The notes under the pieces are model-generated. The model saw only the letters and a program-made list of their open reading frames with translations, ran no database searches and had not been told where the DNA came from. 37,169 nucleotides of DNA, taken from NCBI GenBank assembly GCA_003696605.1, contig RFGV01000270.1:1-37169 (forward strand). The letters are read 5' to 3'. This document shows positions 26,285-33,968 of this stretch, piece by piece (position 1 is the first letter of the stretch; each line of letters opens with the position of its first letter). Made by a program: the position numbers and the translations under genes. The DNA comes from Chloroflexota bacterium (lineage in GTDB: Bacteria; Chloroflexota; Anaerolineae; Promineifilales; Promineifilaceae).

Positions 26285-28240
26285 TTAAGGCTGAGAAACA
26301 ACCGGCAAAAAGGTCTGTGACGCCATATTGACCACCGTCACATAATCCACACCATTTAATTGATACGAATTAAGAATAACTGGCTCACCAGCTACAGGTA
26401 CCTGCCCGTTTGTGCCTACTTCAATTACCGGATCGGCTTTATAAATCTTACCGTCAATCGTCCAATCATTCCATTTGTCATTAGCATCAAACGCTGTCAG
26501 CAAACCACTTACTGTATTCGTGCCCGCATTTGGCGCCACATGGGTTTCCAAACTGGTCATCAAACGTGTGGTACCGCTAATAACATACTTCACCTCAACA
26601 AACGCACCTACGGCAAAGAAACCATGCTCCTGCTTAAACTCAGTACCGGCTGTAGCCGTATAAGTGATGCCACTTACCTGCCAAACACCCGTGAAATCAG
26701 TCGTCGGTGGCATCACTTCCACCACCCCATAGCCAGAAAATTCCGGCTGTACGCCGCCACTATTCTGACATTTATAGGCACTTTCTGTTTCCACTTTCAC
26801 CAACGAGTTTACCCCACTACTGGCAGTATACTTCGCTTCCACACAAACCCCATTAGCAAATGCCCCATGATCCTGCTCGAACTGGGTAACGGCCGTTGCC
26901 TCATAGTCCACACCACCAATTTGCCAGGTGCCAACAAATGGGCTGGGTGGAAAACTATCAATAGTGGCATACACCTTGCTCAGACCGGGCAATTCTGCCC
27001 CACCACTACAATCACCTGCATTCTCTGTTTCAATCTTTGTTGCCTTGTTGATGCCAGATTCAACAAAGTATTGCACCTTGACACAAGATCCGACAGCAAA
27101 CGCACCAGCACTTTGTTCCAACTCTGTAAGAGCAGGATCTGCTACATAGTTAATACCATCTACAACCCATGTGCCAAAGAAAGAAGTCGGGAAGCTGTTT
27201 ACAGTACCATACACTTCGTTAGTAAACGTTGCCCCGTTACATTTATAAGGCTCTTCACTACCAATCTTGGTGGCAATTTTGTCTCCACTGCTAATGAAGT
27301 ATTCAACTTCGGCACATACACCAACAGCCAAGGGGCCGTGTTCTTGTTTGATGGTTGTTGTTGACGTACTGGTGAAGGTCTCCCCCTCAATTACCCAATC
27401 ACCGACCATACCTACGGGAATCGTATCCACAACACCGTAGAACTTGAGTTCCGCCGGTTCTCCCCCTGTACCATCACAGTCATCAGGCGTTGTCGTCCCA
27501 ATTTCAACGGCCGTTTTGGTATTACCAACAAATTTCACTTCCACACAAGCTCCCACAAAAAACGGCCCATTCACTTGCTCAAACTGCGTATCCAGCGTAG
27601 CGGTATAAGTTGTCCCAGCGACTACCCAGGCACCAACCAGATCGGCTGGAAAACTTTCTACGACACCATATATCTCAGTGAAACCAGTAACCGGCGTACC
27701 TGAACACTTGTAACTTTCTTCTGTTTCAATCTCCAGTGCCTGATTACTTCCCGGCAAAAACTTCACTTCCACACATTGGCCAATAGTAAAGGGACCATGT
27801 TCCTCATTAAACTCTGTGCCAGCATCAGCCACATATGTCACACCATCAACCACCCAATTTCCTGTCTGGCCAGCCGGAAAGCTTTGTAATATGCCATATA
27901 CTTGCATATGGAGTGCATCACCACCTCCGCCAGAGCATTCCAAAGGCTCTTTACTCTCTATTTTGATAGCTGTCAAATCTGTAGCACTGGGATATTCGAC
28001 CTTAGCACACACTCCCACCGACAACGTACCATGTTCCTCTTCAATCTGCGTGCTTGATGTGGCGGTAAAACTCTTTCCCCCAATCACCCAGGTTCCGGTC
28101 ACTCCTGTTGGTCTGCTATCTACAATTCCGACAAAATCAAGATTATTGCCATCATCGGCCTGCCCCACAAACGGGGAAACCACGCCAACACCCAGTAAAA
28201 CCACAAACACCAGGCTAAAACAGATTTTTAATACACGCAT
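26285..28240 (-). CDS. Secreted DUF5666-type repeat protein
   Basis: 651 residues from the ATG at 28240, with AGGAG upstream; a TTG at 28258 is less likely. A signal peptide (about 1-27) is followed by eight tandem beta-rich repeats of about 76-80 residues. Each follows the plan YG.V.SFP....G.WVV.G..Y.A...T.F...HGPF.VG.CVEVKY......A..IE....Y.C, as in DUF5666. Repeats 1-6 each carry two Cys at fixed places (VG.C and the terminal C.G), suggesting one disulfide per repeat; repeat 7 has lost both, and repeat 8 is divergent. The C-terminus ends TFLPVVSQP, like the tail of the protein at 667. The function is unknown; a cell-surface or extracellular structural or binding role is inferred. Confidence 0.82.
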   Translation of the reverse strand: MRVLKICFSLVFVVLLGVGVVSPFVGQADDGNNLDFVGIVDSRPTGVTGTWVIGGKSFTATSSTQIEEEHGTLSVGVCAKVEYPSATDLTAIKIESKEPLECSGGGGDALHMQVYGILQSFPAGQTGNWVVDGVTYVADAGTEFNEEHGPFTIGQCVEVKFLPGSNQALEIETEESYKCSGTPVTGFTEIYGVVESFPADLVGAWVVAGTTYTATLDTQFEQVNGPFFVGACVEVKFVGNTKTAVEIGTTTPDDCDGTGGEPAELKFYGVVDTIPVGMVGDWVIEGETFTSTSTTTIKQEHGPLAVGVCAEVEYFISSGDKIATKIGSEEPYKCNGATFTNEVYGTVNSFPTSFFGTWVVDGINYVADPALTELEQSAGAFAVGSCVKVQYFVESGINKATKIETENAGDCSGGAELPGLSKVYATIDSFPPSPFVGTWQIGGVDYEATAVTQFEQDHGAFANGVCVEAKYTASSGVNSLVKVETESAYKCQNSGGVQPEFSGYGVVEVMPPTTDFTGVWQVSGITYTATAGTEFKQEHGFFAVGAFVEVKYVISGTTRLMTSLETHVAPNAGTNTVSGLLTAFDANDKWNDWTIDGKIYKADPVIEVGTNGQVPVAGEPVILNSYQLNGVDYVTVVNMASQTFLPVVSQP

Positions 28241-28347
28241 TTCATACTCTCCTGTCAATCAGTTACTGCATCCAAATACAACTTCACATTTACTAAAGTC
28301 GAAAAAACACCCTAAAAGTAACGATTTGGTGTGGTATAAGGAGCATT

Positions 28348-28836
28348 TCAGGGCTGTGCCCCATTGTTAGCAACAGAAAGCTGGCTGGTTTCCTGTAACC
28401 CTTGTATGAGCAATTGTTTTTCTTCTGGCGTCAGATATGCTTGCGGATGGGTTAGCAAGTAAATGGGTGGCGGCATTTCTCCTTCTTGAATTGTTTCTAT
28501 GATTTCATGGGCACGTTCAGCCTCCCGACGACCACCAGACCATTCAGAAAAGTTCAGTTTGCGTCGTCCTTCATCTACATCATGCTGAACAATCCATGAA
28601 ACAGGGGCAATATTTGCGTACCATGGCCAGGTGGTTTCGTTGCTGTGACAATCGAAACAGGCAAGCTTTGCCAGCTCTCTGGTCTGGGGGGAATCCCAAT
28701 TTGGTTCTTGAATTACAGGCGGGTTGGTATGGTTACGGCCATAGGGCACAAGTTGTATCAGAATTCCTAATCCCGCTATTAATAATCCGAACCGAAGGAA
28801 CATTTTTTTGGCTTTCATGATTGTTTTTTTGAACAT
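28348..28836 (-). CDS. Membrane-anchored haem-binding domain protein
   Basis: 162 residues. An N-terminal hydrophobic anchor (about 12-27) is followed by an extracytoplasmic domain with a c-type haem motif, CFDCH, in ACFDCHSNETTWPWY (about 59-73), then the characteristic VSWIVQHDVDEGRRKLNFSEW. This matches the haem-binding domain family (Pfam Haem_bd). The Met in GEMPPPIY may be the axial ligand, as the family suggests. It is the last gene of a five-gene redox operon, 14 bp after the ferric-reductase-like gene. It probably passes electrons on the outer face of the membrane. Confidence 0.85.
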   Translation of the reverse strand: MFKKTIMKAKKMFLRFGLLIAGLGILIQLVPYGRNHTNPPVIQEPNWDSPQTRELAKLACFDCHSNETTWPWYANIAPVSWIVQHDVDEGRRKLNFSEWSGGRREAERAHEIIETIQEGEMPPPIYLLTHPQAYLTPEEKQLLIQGLQETSQLSVANNGAQP

Positions 28837-28850
28837 GCTTCTCCCTCTAA

Positions 28851-29624
28851 TTAATTGGTCTGATTTTTAACGGTAACCGTAGGGGGTTTTCTGGTATGGG
28901 TTATCCGTTTTTTTCTTTGTTTCGTACCAGCTATTAATCGGTAGTTGGTGAGGAATAGAATGATTGTGCCACTAGCAACAAACATGATTTTCATGCCCCA
29001 GTCAGTGCTATCAGTACCGGCCATAAGTCCGTGAATGGTAGCCAGGGCGTAGGCCAGAAATGTAAGGTAGTGGAGGCGTCGCCACCATGTCTGGCCTATT
29101 TGTTTGCGCCAGGAAAAGCTGATGGAGGTCAGGAACATTAAATAGAAGCTGATGATGCCTGGTGCTACCCATTGGGGACGATAGGGGCCAATAAATGGGA
29201 TAACCAGATCGGCCAGACGGTATGTATAGTAGGTATCAAACAGCAAGGCGGTTATGTGAAAACTGGTTATAAGAAGTGAAAGCCAGGAAAGGATGGTATG
29301 CATGGCGAGGGTGAGCGGGGCGGGTACGGTTTCTTTGATAAATTTTGTACTGAGTAAAATGCCCCAAGCGGTTGCGGTTGTGAGCAGGAAGTAGGCGATT
29401 GTGCCGGTAGAACGAGTAAAATACCAGGCTGTTTTGTTACCGTAAGGGAATACGGCCGTTATTATCTGTGATGTTGGCAAAACAGCAGATAATAACCAAA
29501 CCATAACCAGCCCGCTGGCACCGGCTAATAAGCCAACCAACAGGCTAATCAAAAAACTACTCAAACGAGCTATAAAAACGAAAGGGTTCTCTTGTTCTTT
29601 GGGTGCATTTGTTCGTGTTGTCAT
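28851..29624 (-). CDS. Ferric-reductase-like transmembrane haem protein
   Basis: 257 residues from the ATG at 29624, which has AAGGAG 6 nt upstream. Six to seven hydrophobic helices are visible. His residues occur in pairs on helices, as expected for two b haems: MHTILSW and FHITALL on neighbouring helices, then LHYLTFL and IHGLMAG. This fits the ferric_reduct/YedZ-type membrane domain. No soluble NAD or FAD module is attached, so it must receive electrons from a partner. It follows apbE by 13 bp and precedes the haem-binding protein by 14 bp, consistent with a transmembrane electron-transfer chain. Confidence 0.83.
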   Translation of the reverse strand: MTTRTNAPKEQENPFVFIARLSSFLISLLVGLLAGASGLVMVWLLSAVLPTSQIITAVFPYGNKTAWYFTRSTGTIAYFLLTTATAWGILLSTKFIKETVPAPLTLAMHTILSWLSLLITSFHITALLFDTYYTYRLADLVIPFIGPYRPQWVAPGIISFYLMFLTSISFSWRKQIGQTWWRRLHYLTFLAYALATIHGLMAGTDSTDWGMKIMFVASGTIILFLTNYRLIAGTKQRKKRITHTRKPPTVTVKNQTN

Positions 29625-29637
29625 ATTTCGCTCCTTG

Positions 29638-30618
29638 CTAAGTGTTTGCAAATTGAACAAGGGTGTACATTTGTGGTGTGAATGCCATGAGGCCATCTTG
29701 ACTAATCAGCAAACCGGGTAATCCTTGCCAGGCAAGTTGTTCGGCGCCTTGTTTTAGGCCTAGAACCAGGGAGGCTGTCGCCCATGCTTCGGCACGAGCA
29801 GCCGAGGGGGCACAGACAGTGGCGGTAATGGCGTCGCTATTGGCTGGTTCGCCAGTTCGGGGATCGATAATGTGATGATATAAACGGCCGTTTCTTTGCC
29901 AATGCCGATAATCTGTTCCTGATGTTGCCAGCGTCGCATTAGCCAGCCAAAGCGTAACCAAATCTTGCTCTGGCGCATCTGGACTACGTGTAGGACGAGC
30001 AACGCTCACCGGCCACCCGGTGTATGCGACAGGTGGATCGCCAGCCACCAAATCTCCCCCAGCATCTATCAGACATGCTCCCCAGAGAGAAAGGTGAGAA
30101 ACGGCCGTTTCTGCACAAACCCCTTTTACAATTCCACCCAAATCCAGTCCCATCCCTTTCGGCAACCGAATTGCTCGCCGGGCTTCATCCCGTTCAATAG
30201 ATCGCCAGCGATGCGCCGAAACAGGCTGTTCGATTAGAGAAAAAGGAGTGGAAACGGAAGGGACTGACATTGACAACAACTCAAATGAGCGATCATATCC
30301 TGCCGTTTCCAACTCCCTCAAAAGTGTTGGATCAAACACCCCTTCCGTCTCTTCGGCTAATACCAATGCCTGTTCCAAAACCTGCCAAAACAATGAGGAC
30401 ACCACAATCCATTCACCAGCGCATTCATTCACCCGTGACAATTCACTATTGGGCAAAAAACGGCTAAAAATCTGTTCGAATCTGGCAAACAAGCGTTGCA
30501 CTTCCGCAAACGCCATTTGTGCCACCCGTTCCTCATCCGTTTCCAACCACACGGAAATATGACTTCCCATTGCCCGAAAGTGATAGCTGGTCCATTGATG
30601 CGTCAATGAATCTGTCAT
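29638..30618 (-). CDS. apbE: FAD:protein FMN transferase
   Basis: 326 residues from the ATG at 30618 (GAGGA 8 nt upstream); an ATG at 30633 is possible but lacks a good site. ApbE blocks are visible: FRAMGSHISVW near the N-terminus, FDPTL, LDLGGIVKG (about 160), IDAGGDLVAGDPP (about 187), and HHIIDPRTGEPA (about 250). The enzyme uses FAD to attach FMN to a Ser/Thr of extracytoplasmic proteins with an [S/T]GA[S/T]-type motif. I found no such motif or FMN_bind domain in the neighbouring proteins, so its target is either elsewhere or unconventional. It lies in the redox operon between small membrane proteins and the ferric-reductase-like gene. Confidence 0.92.
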   Translation of the reverse strand: MTDSLTHQWTSYHFRAMGSHISVWLETDEERVAQMAFAEVQRLFARFEQIFSRFLPNSELSRVNECAGEWIVVSSLFWQVLEQALVLAEETEGVFDPTLLRELETAGYDRSFELLSMSVPSVSTPFSLIEQPVSAHRWRSIERDEARRAIRLPKGMGLDLGGIVKGVCAETAVSHLSLWGACLIDAGGDLVAGDPPVAYTGWPVSVARPTRSPDAPEQDLVTLWLANATLATSGTDYRHWQRNGRLYHHIIDPRTGEPANSDAITATVCAPSAARAEAWATASLVLGLKQGAEQLAWQGLPGLLISQDGLMAFTPQMYTLVQFANT

Positions 30619-30642
30619 GTGATGTGTCCTCATCTCAAGTAA

Positions 30643-31065
30643 TTATTTGGAAGAGCGGGAGCGAGCCACAGGTTGCGGCTGCACCGGAGCCGGTGGCGGC
30701 TGCACAATCACTGGTGATACCGCCGTAGGGATTGGTGGCAAATCCAGAGAAAATCCAGAATTAATATTCGATCCAGGCGGCGTATTAACTGTGTTTGTGC
30801 TTGTACTGGCAGATGCATTTTCTCCAGTTGGGGCAGCCGGTGTGGCCGGCACGACCAAAATAATTTTGGGGCGAATACGAACGGCCGTTGTTGTGTTTGG
30901 TGTTGTATCAACTTGAGGAACGGCCGTTGCTACCATCCCCTCATCTTTCATTGCCACCAATCTCGTCCCCAGCAAAGAAGTCACCAGACTCCCTGCTACC
31001 AAAGCGGCCTTCATGGCTCCCATTTTCTTATCTGAATTTGACCGATTAATCGTCGTCCTTTTCAT
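30643..31065 (-). CDS. Small membrane-anchored protein of the redox operon
   Basis: 140 residues if it starts at the ATG at 31065, overlapping the previous gene by 20 bp; ATGs at 31023 or 31014 are alternatives. A basic N-terminus (MKRTTINRS) precedes a short hydrophobic helix (AALVAGSLVTSLLG, about 18-31). The rest is a Pro/Thr/Ser-rich, low-complexity segment ending RSRSSK. I recognise no domain. The upstream part of the longer frame, reading MKNMKS repeats, is only the other frame of the neighbour's GAA/CAT repeat and is excluded. Its place between the His-rich protein and apbE suggests a structural or tethering role in the redox system (inference). Confidence 0.6.
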   Translation of the reverse strand: MKRTTINRSNSDKKMGAMKAALVAGSLVTSLLGTRLVAMKDEGMVATAVPQVDTTPNTTTAVRIRPKIILVVPATPAAPTGENASASTSTNTVNTPPGSNINSGFSLDLPPIPTAVSPVIVQPPPAPVQPQPVARSRSSK

Positions 31066-31621
31066 GCTTCTCGTGCTCTTCATGTTCTTCATGCTCTTCA
31101 TGTTCCTCATGCTCTTCATGTTCCTCATGCTCTTCATGTTCCTCATATCGATCATCATCATATTGCGGTGCTGTAGCAGACGGTGCACTGTTTGCCACAG
31201 GTTGTGTCTGTTGTGAAACAAGCGCAGCCTGATTGGCTTCTAGTTGCAAAATGGCCTGATTCGCTGCTTCCAATTGCGCCTGATACTGTGCTTCCCGTGC
31301 CTTCATCACCTGTAACGCCTGCTCCAGTTGTTGTGTATAGGCCTCCATAGCCTGAATTTGCTCCGTTTGTTGGGTTTGCTGCGACACAGATGGCTGAACG
31401 GCCGTTTCCCCCGACGTTACTGGCGGCGCCACCTGCGTCACAACAATTGGCGCCTCAATCACAGGCGGCTCTAAAGGCACAACCTCTTGAGTTGCCGGAA
31501 CGGCAACATCCTCTCCCCCTCCATTACCTCCTGTCAAATCTCGCCATCCAAAAGCCACAATCACTGCCAAAACCAATCCTGTCAATGTACCTGCCGCTAA
31601 AATTCCCTGTAATTTACTCAT
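31046..31621 (-). CDS. Membrane-anchored coiled-coil protein with (EEH)n metal-binding-like tail
   Basis: 191 residues from the ATG at 31621, with GGAGG 7 nt upstream. Layout: one N-terminal helix (about 5-26), a Pro/Val-rich linker, a Gln/Ala-rich predicted coiled coil (about 80-140), a short linker with DDD, then eight EEH triplets, EKH and EKDDD. The tail is highly acidic with regularly spaced His, a composition that commonly binds divalent metals. It is the first gene of the redox operon with apbE, a ferric-reductase-like protein and a haem protein. Metal capture near a membrane reductase is a reasonable guess. The family is not recognised. Confidence 0.72.
   Translation of the reverse strand: MSKLQGILAAGTLTGLVLAVIVAFGWRDLTGGNGGGEDVAVPATQEVVPLEPPVIEAPIVVTQVAPPVTSGETAVQPSVSQQTQQTEQIQAMEAYTQQLEQALQVMKAREAQYQAQLEAANQAILQLEANQAALVSQQTQPVANSAPSATAPQYDDDRYEEHEEHEEHEEHEEHEEHEEHEEHEKHEKDDD
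31063..31146. repeat. Tandem 9-bp (18-bp) coding repeat
   Basis: CTCTTCATG and TTCCTCATG alternate, giving a 9-bp unit with an 18-bp higher period. On the minus strand it encodes the EEH tail. The alternation of two codon versions is conserved along the array, so it likely expanded by slippage in 18-bp steps. Copy number may vary between strains. Confidence 0.9.
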
Positions 31622-31727
31622 CGTCATACCTCCATACACTAAAAAATCTTGGGTACAAGGTTTCCCAATCCAGTAACTTGTTGCGTGCCCATACTAACCA
31701 AAAACAAACATCCCGTGGTTAACACAA

Positions 31728-31798
31728 CCCTAAATCACCTTAAATCCACCTTAAATCACCCATCCAGCATTGATCACCCACCCCATCTGTGCCAAAAT
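31728..31798 (+). promoter_or_regulatory. Response-regulator direct repeats and promoter of the two-component operon
   Basis: Three direct repeats, CCCTAAATCA, CCTTAAATCCA and CCTTAAATCA, run from 31728 to about 31757 with 10-11-bp spacing, one helical turn, as OmpR/PhoB-type regulators prefer. Just downstream are TTGATC (31770-31775) and CAAAAT (31793-31798), 17 bp apart. The position suits self-activation by the regulator encoded next. The divergent redox operon could share the site. Confidence 0.5.
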
Positions 31799-31827
31799 GA
31801 AAACAAATCAACACAAAAGCAAAAACA

Positions 31828-32541
31828 ATGACCAGCATTCTCTTAATCGACGACGACAAAATGATTACCGGCCCTCTGGCGCACACACTGCGTCAAAGTG
31901 GTTACCAGGTATGGGTAGCTCACAACGGTCAGGAAGGATTAGAAATGGCGCTTACCCATAACCCCGATCTAGTCATTCTGGATGTTATGCTCCCCGGTAT
32001 GGATGGTTGGGAAGTATGCAAATCTCTTCGTGCGCAAAGCAACGTTCCCATACTGATGCTGACTGCATTGGGAGAAGAGGTTGACCGCATTCTAGGGTTA
32101 GAGTTGGGCGCAGATGACTACCTAACCAAGCCGTTTAGCGCACGTGAACTAAAAGCCAGAATCCGGGCAATGTTGCGGCGCATTGCTCTAGATAAAGCAG
32201 ACATTCACCCCAAAAATCGGAAATTGGTCATTGGCGACATTCGTCTGGAATTAGATACACGTCAGGTTTTTAAGGGAGACCAACCACTTTCATTGCGCTT
32301 TAAGGAATTCGAATTATTGAGTCTGTTGATGAGTCGTGCTGGTGAGGTCATTACCCGCGCTGAGTTGTTCGATCAGGTTTGGGGAACTGACTGGTTGGGA
32401 GATACGCGCACGCTGGATGTACATATTCGTTGGTTACGCGAAAAAATAGAAGATGATCCTGGCGAACCTGCCTATATTAAAACTGTTCGCGGCGTTGGAT
32501 ATTGCTTTATGCCTCCACCAGAGAAGGATCAGGCACAATGA
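31828..32541 (+). CDS. OmpR/PhoB-family response regulator
   Basis: 237 residues. The receiver domain (1-120) has the acidic pair at 8-10, phosphoacceptor Asp52 in LDVMLPG, a conserved Thr (LTA, about 79) and Lys (TKPF, about 101). A winged-helix DNA-binding domain (about 135-232) ends with the typical LDVHIRWLREKIEDDP and IKTVRGVGYCF. The downstream kinase gene starts within its stop codon (ATGA), so the two are coupled. Direct repeats upstream suggest autoregulation. The signal is unknown; the divergent redox operon is a possible target. Confidence 0.95.
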   Translation: MTSILLIDDDKMITGPLAHTLRQSGYQVWVAHNGQEGLEMALTHNPDLVILDVMLPGMDGWEVCKSLRAQSNVPILMLTALGEEVDRILGLELGADDYLTKPFSARELKARIRAMLRRIALDKADIHPKNRKLVIGDIRLELDTRQVFKGDQPLSLRFKEFELLSLLMSRAGEVITRAELFDQVWGTDWLGDTRTLDVHIRWLREKIEDDPGEPAYIKTVRGVGYCFMPPPEKDQAQ

Positions 32542-33968
32542 ATCTGCGAGCAAAATTGATCCTTGCCTATACTGGGTTAATTATTATTGGCTTTGGTGGT
32601 CTGGCACTTGTTGCCGGTCGTCAAATATCGCAAGGAGCTATTGAAGATTTTGAACGCGGATTTATCACACAAGCGGAGCTGGTAGCCAGAGGTCTCAAGG
32701 ATGCAGTAGAGCATTTTAAGGAGGGGGAAACCAGTCAGGCAGAAGTGGAAACGGCCGTTCAAGAATACGCCACACAGCTAAATATTGAAATAACCCTCAT
32801 AGACACTACCGGACGGCCGTGGCTAAGCAGCTCCCCACACCTGCCCACCCCAAATTTCAAAGAATACCCCGAAGTCAAAAACGCACTAGACAGACAAAAA
32901 ACCTACGATGTCCGCACTACAAACAACACCACTACCCTTTACGCCGCTGCCCCTATTATAGAAGACGGGCAAGTTATCAGCGTTGTCCAAATAGCCACCC
33001 CATTTACCCAGGCTCAGGCAACCGTCTGGCAGCGCTGGGCAGCAATGACCCTGGGAATCACCATCTTAACCATTGTGGCTATCATCGCCAGCTTATGGCT
33101 CTCCACATCACTTACAAAACCGCTAACCCAACTCCGCGAATCCGTCCTAAAACTGGCCAGCGGAGATTTTTCACAGCATCTGCCTGAAGATCGAACCGAC
33201 GAAATTGGTGAACTGGCCAGAGCATTCAACCATATGGCCAACCAGGTCCAGGCAATGCTTGAAGAACAACGCTCATTTGCCAGCAACGCCTCCCATGAGT
33301 TACGCACACCCCTCACCACCATTCGCCTTCGCAGCGAAGCCTTACGAGAAGGCAATCTGGATGAAGAAACAGCCCAACAGTATATTGCAGAAATTGATGA
33401 TGAAATTACCCGATTAAGTGCATTAGTAAATGACCTGATGTTGCTTTCTCGATTTGATAGTGGTCGGGCTGAAAGAGGAAGGGAGGCCGTTCAATTCCAT
33501 CGACTCGTCCAAAGCCTGATTCGGGAGGCAACTCCCAAAATCCAAAGCCGACAACTCACAATCTCTTTGGAAATTCCGGACACATTACCAGCCGTTCAGG
33601 CCAACATAAACCATCTTCAAGTTGTCTTTCGCAATTTACTAGACAATGCCATCAAATATACACCCCCTAACGGAAAAATTCGATGGCGAATTTGGCAAGA
33701 AGACGGGTTTGTTGTATCGGAACTCACAGATACAGGGACGGGAATTGCTCCCGAGGATTTACCTCATTTGTTTAAACGTTTTTATCGGGCAGATAAAGCC
33801 CATACAAGAGATGCACCTGGTACTGGATTGGGATTGCCATTAGCTAAATCTATTGTTGAATTTTATCAAGGGCGTATTGTTGTACATAGTCATGGTATTG
33901 GAACGGGCACATCCGTAACAGTCTGGTGGCCCATCAATGAGGACAAAGATGAATCAGACATTACATGA
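32538..33968 (+). CDS. Membrane sensor histidine kinase
   Basis: 476 residues from the ATG at 32538, which overlaps the regulator stop by 4 bp. Layout: TM1 (about 8-27), an extracytoplasmic sensor region (28-165), TM2 (about 168-189), HAMP (190-243), H-box SNASHELRTPLT with phosphorylated His253, N-box RNLLDNAIKYT (365-375), G boxes DTGTGIAPEDLPHLFKRFYR and GTGLGLPLAK (428-437). The catalytic set looks complete. It should autophosphorylate and pass phosphate to Asp52 of the partner. The sensor part has no named domain that I recognise. Confidence 0.95.
   Translation: MNLRAKLILAYTGLIIIGFGGLALVAGRQISQGAIEDFERGFITQAELVARGLKDAVEHFKEGETSQAEVETAVQEYATQLNIEITLIDTTGRPWLSSSPHLPTPNFKEYPEVKNALDRQKTYDVRTTNNTTTLYAAAPIIEDGQVISVVQIATPFTQAQATVWQRWAAMTLGITILTIVAIIASLWLSTSLTKPLTQLRESVLKLASGDFSQHLPEDRTDEIGELARAFNHMANQVQAMLEEQRSFASNASHELRTPLTTIRLRSEALREGNLDEETAQQYIAEIDDEITRLSALVNDLMLLSRFDSGRAERGREAVQFHRLVQSLIREATPKIQSRQLTISLEIPDTLPAVQANINHLQVVFRNLLDNAIKYTPPNGKIRWRIWQEDGFVVSELTDTGTGIAPEDLPHLFKRFYRADKAHTRDAPGTGLGLPLAKSIVEFYQGRIVVHSHGIGTGTSVTVWWPINEDKDESDIT

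Noticed and set aside
31046-31160. Tandem repeat as a possible CRISPR array or phase-variable promoter
   Set aside because: The 9-bp units have no spacers and are in frame inside a gene with a good ribosome binding site, so they are coding repeats.
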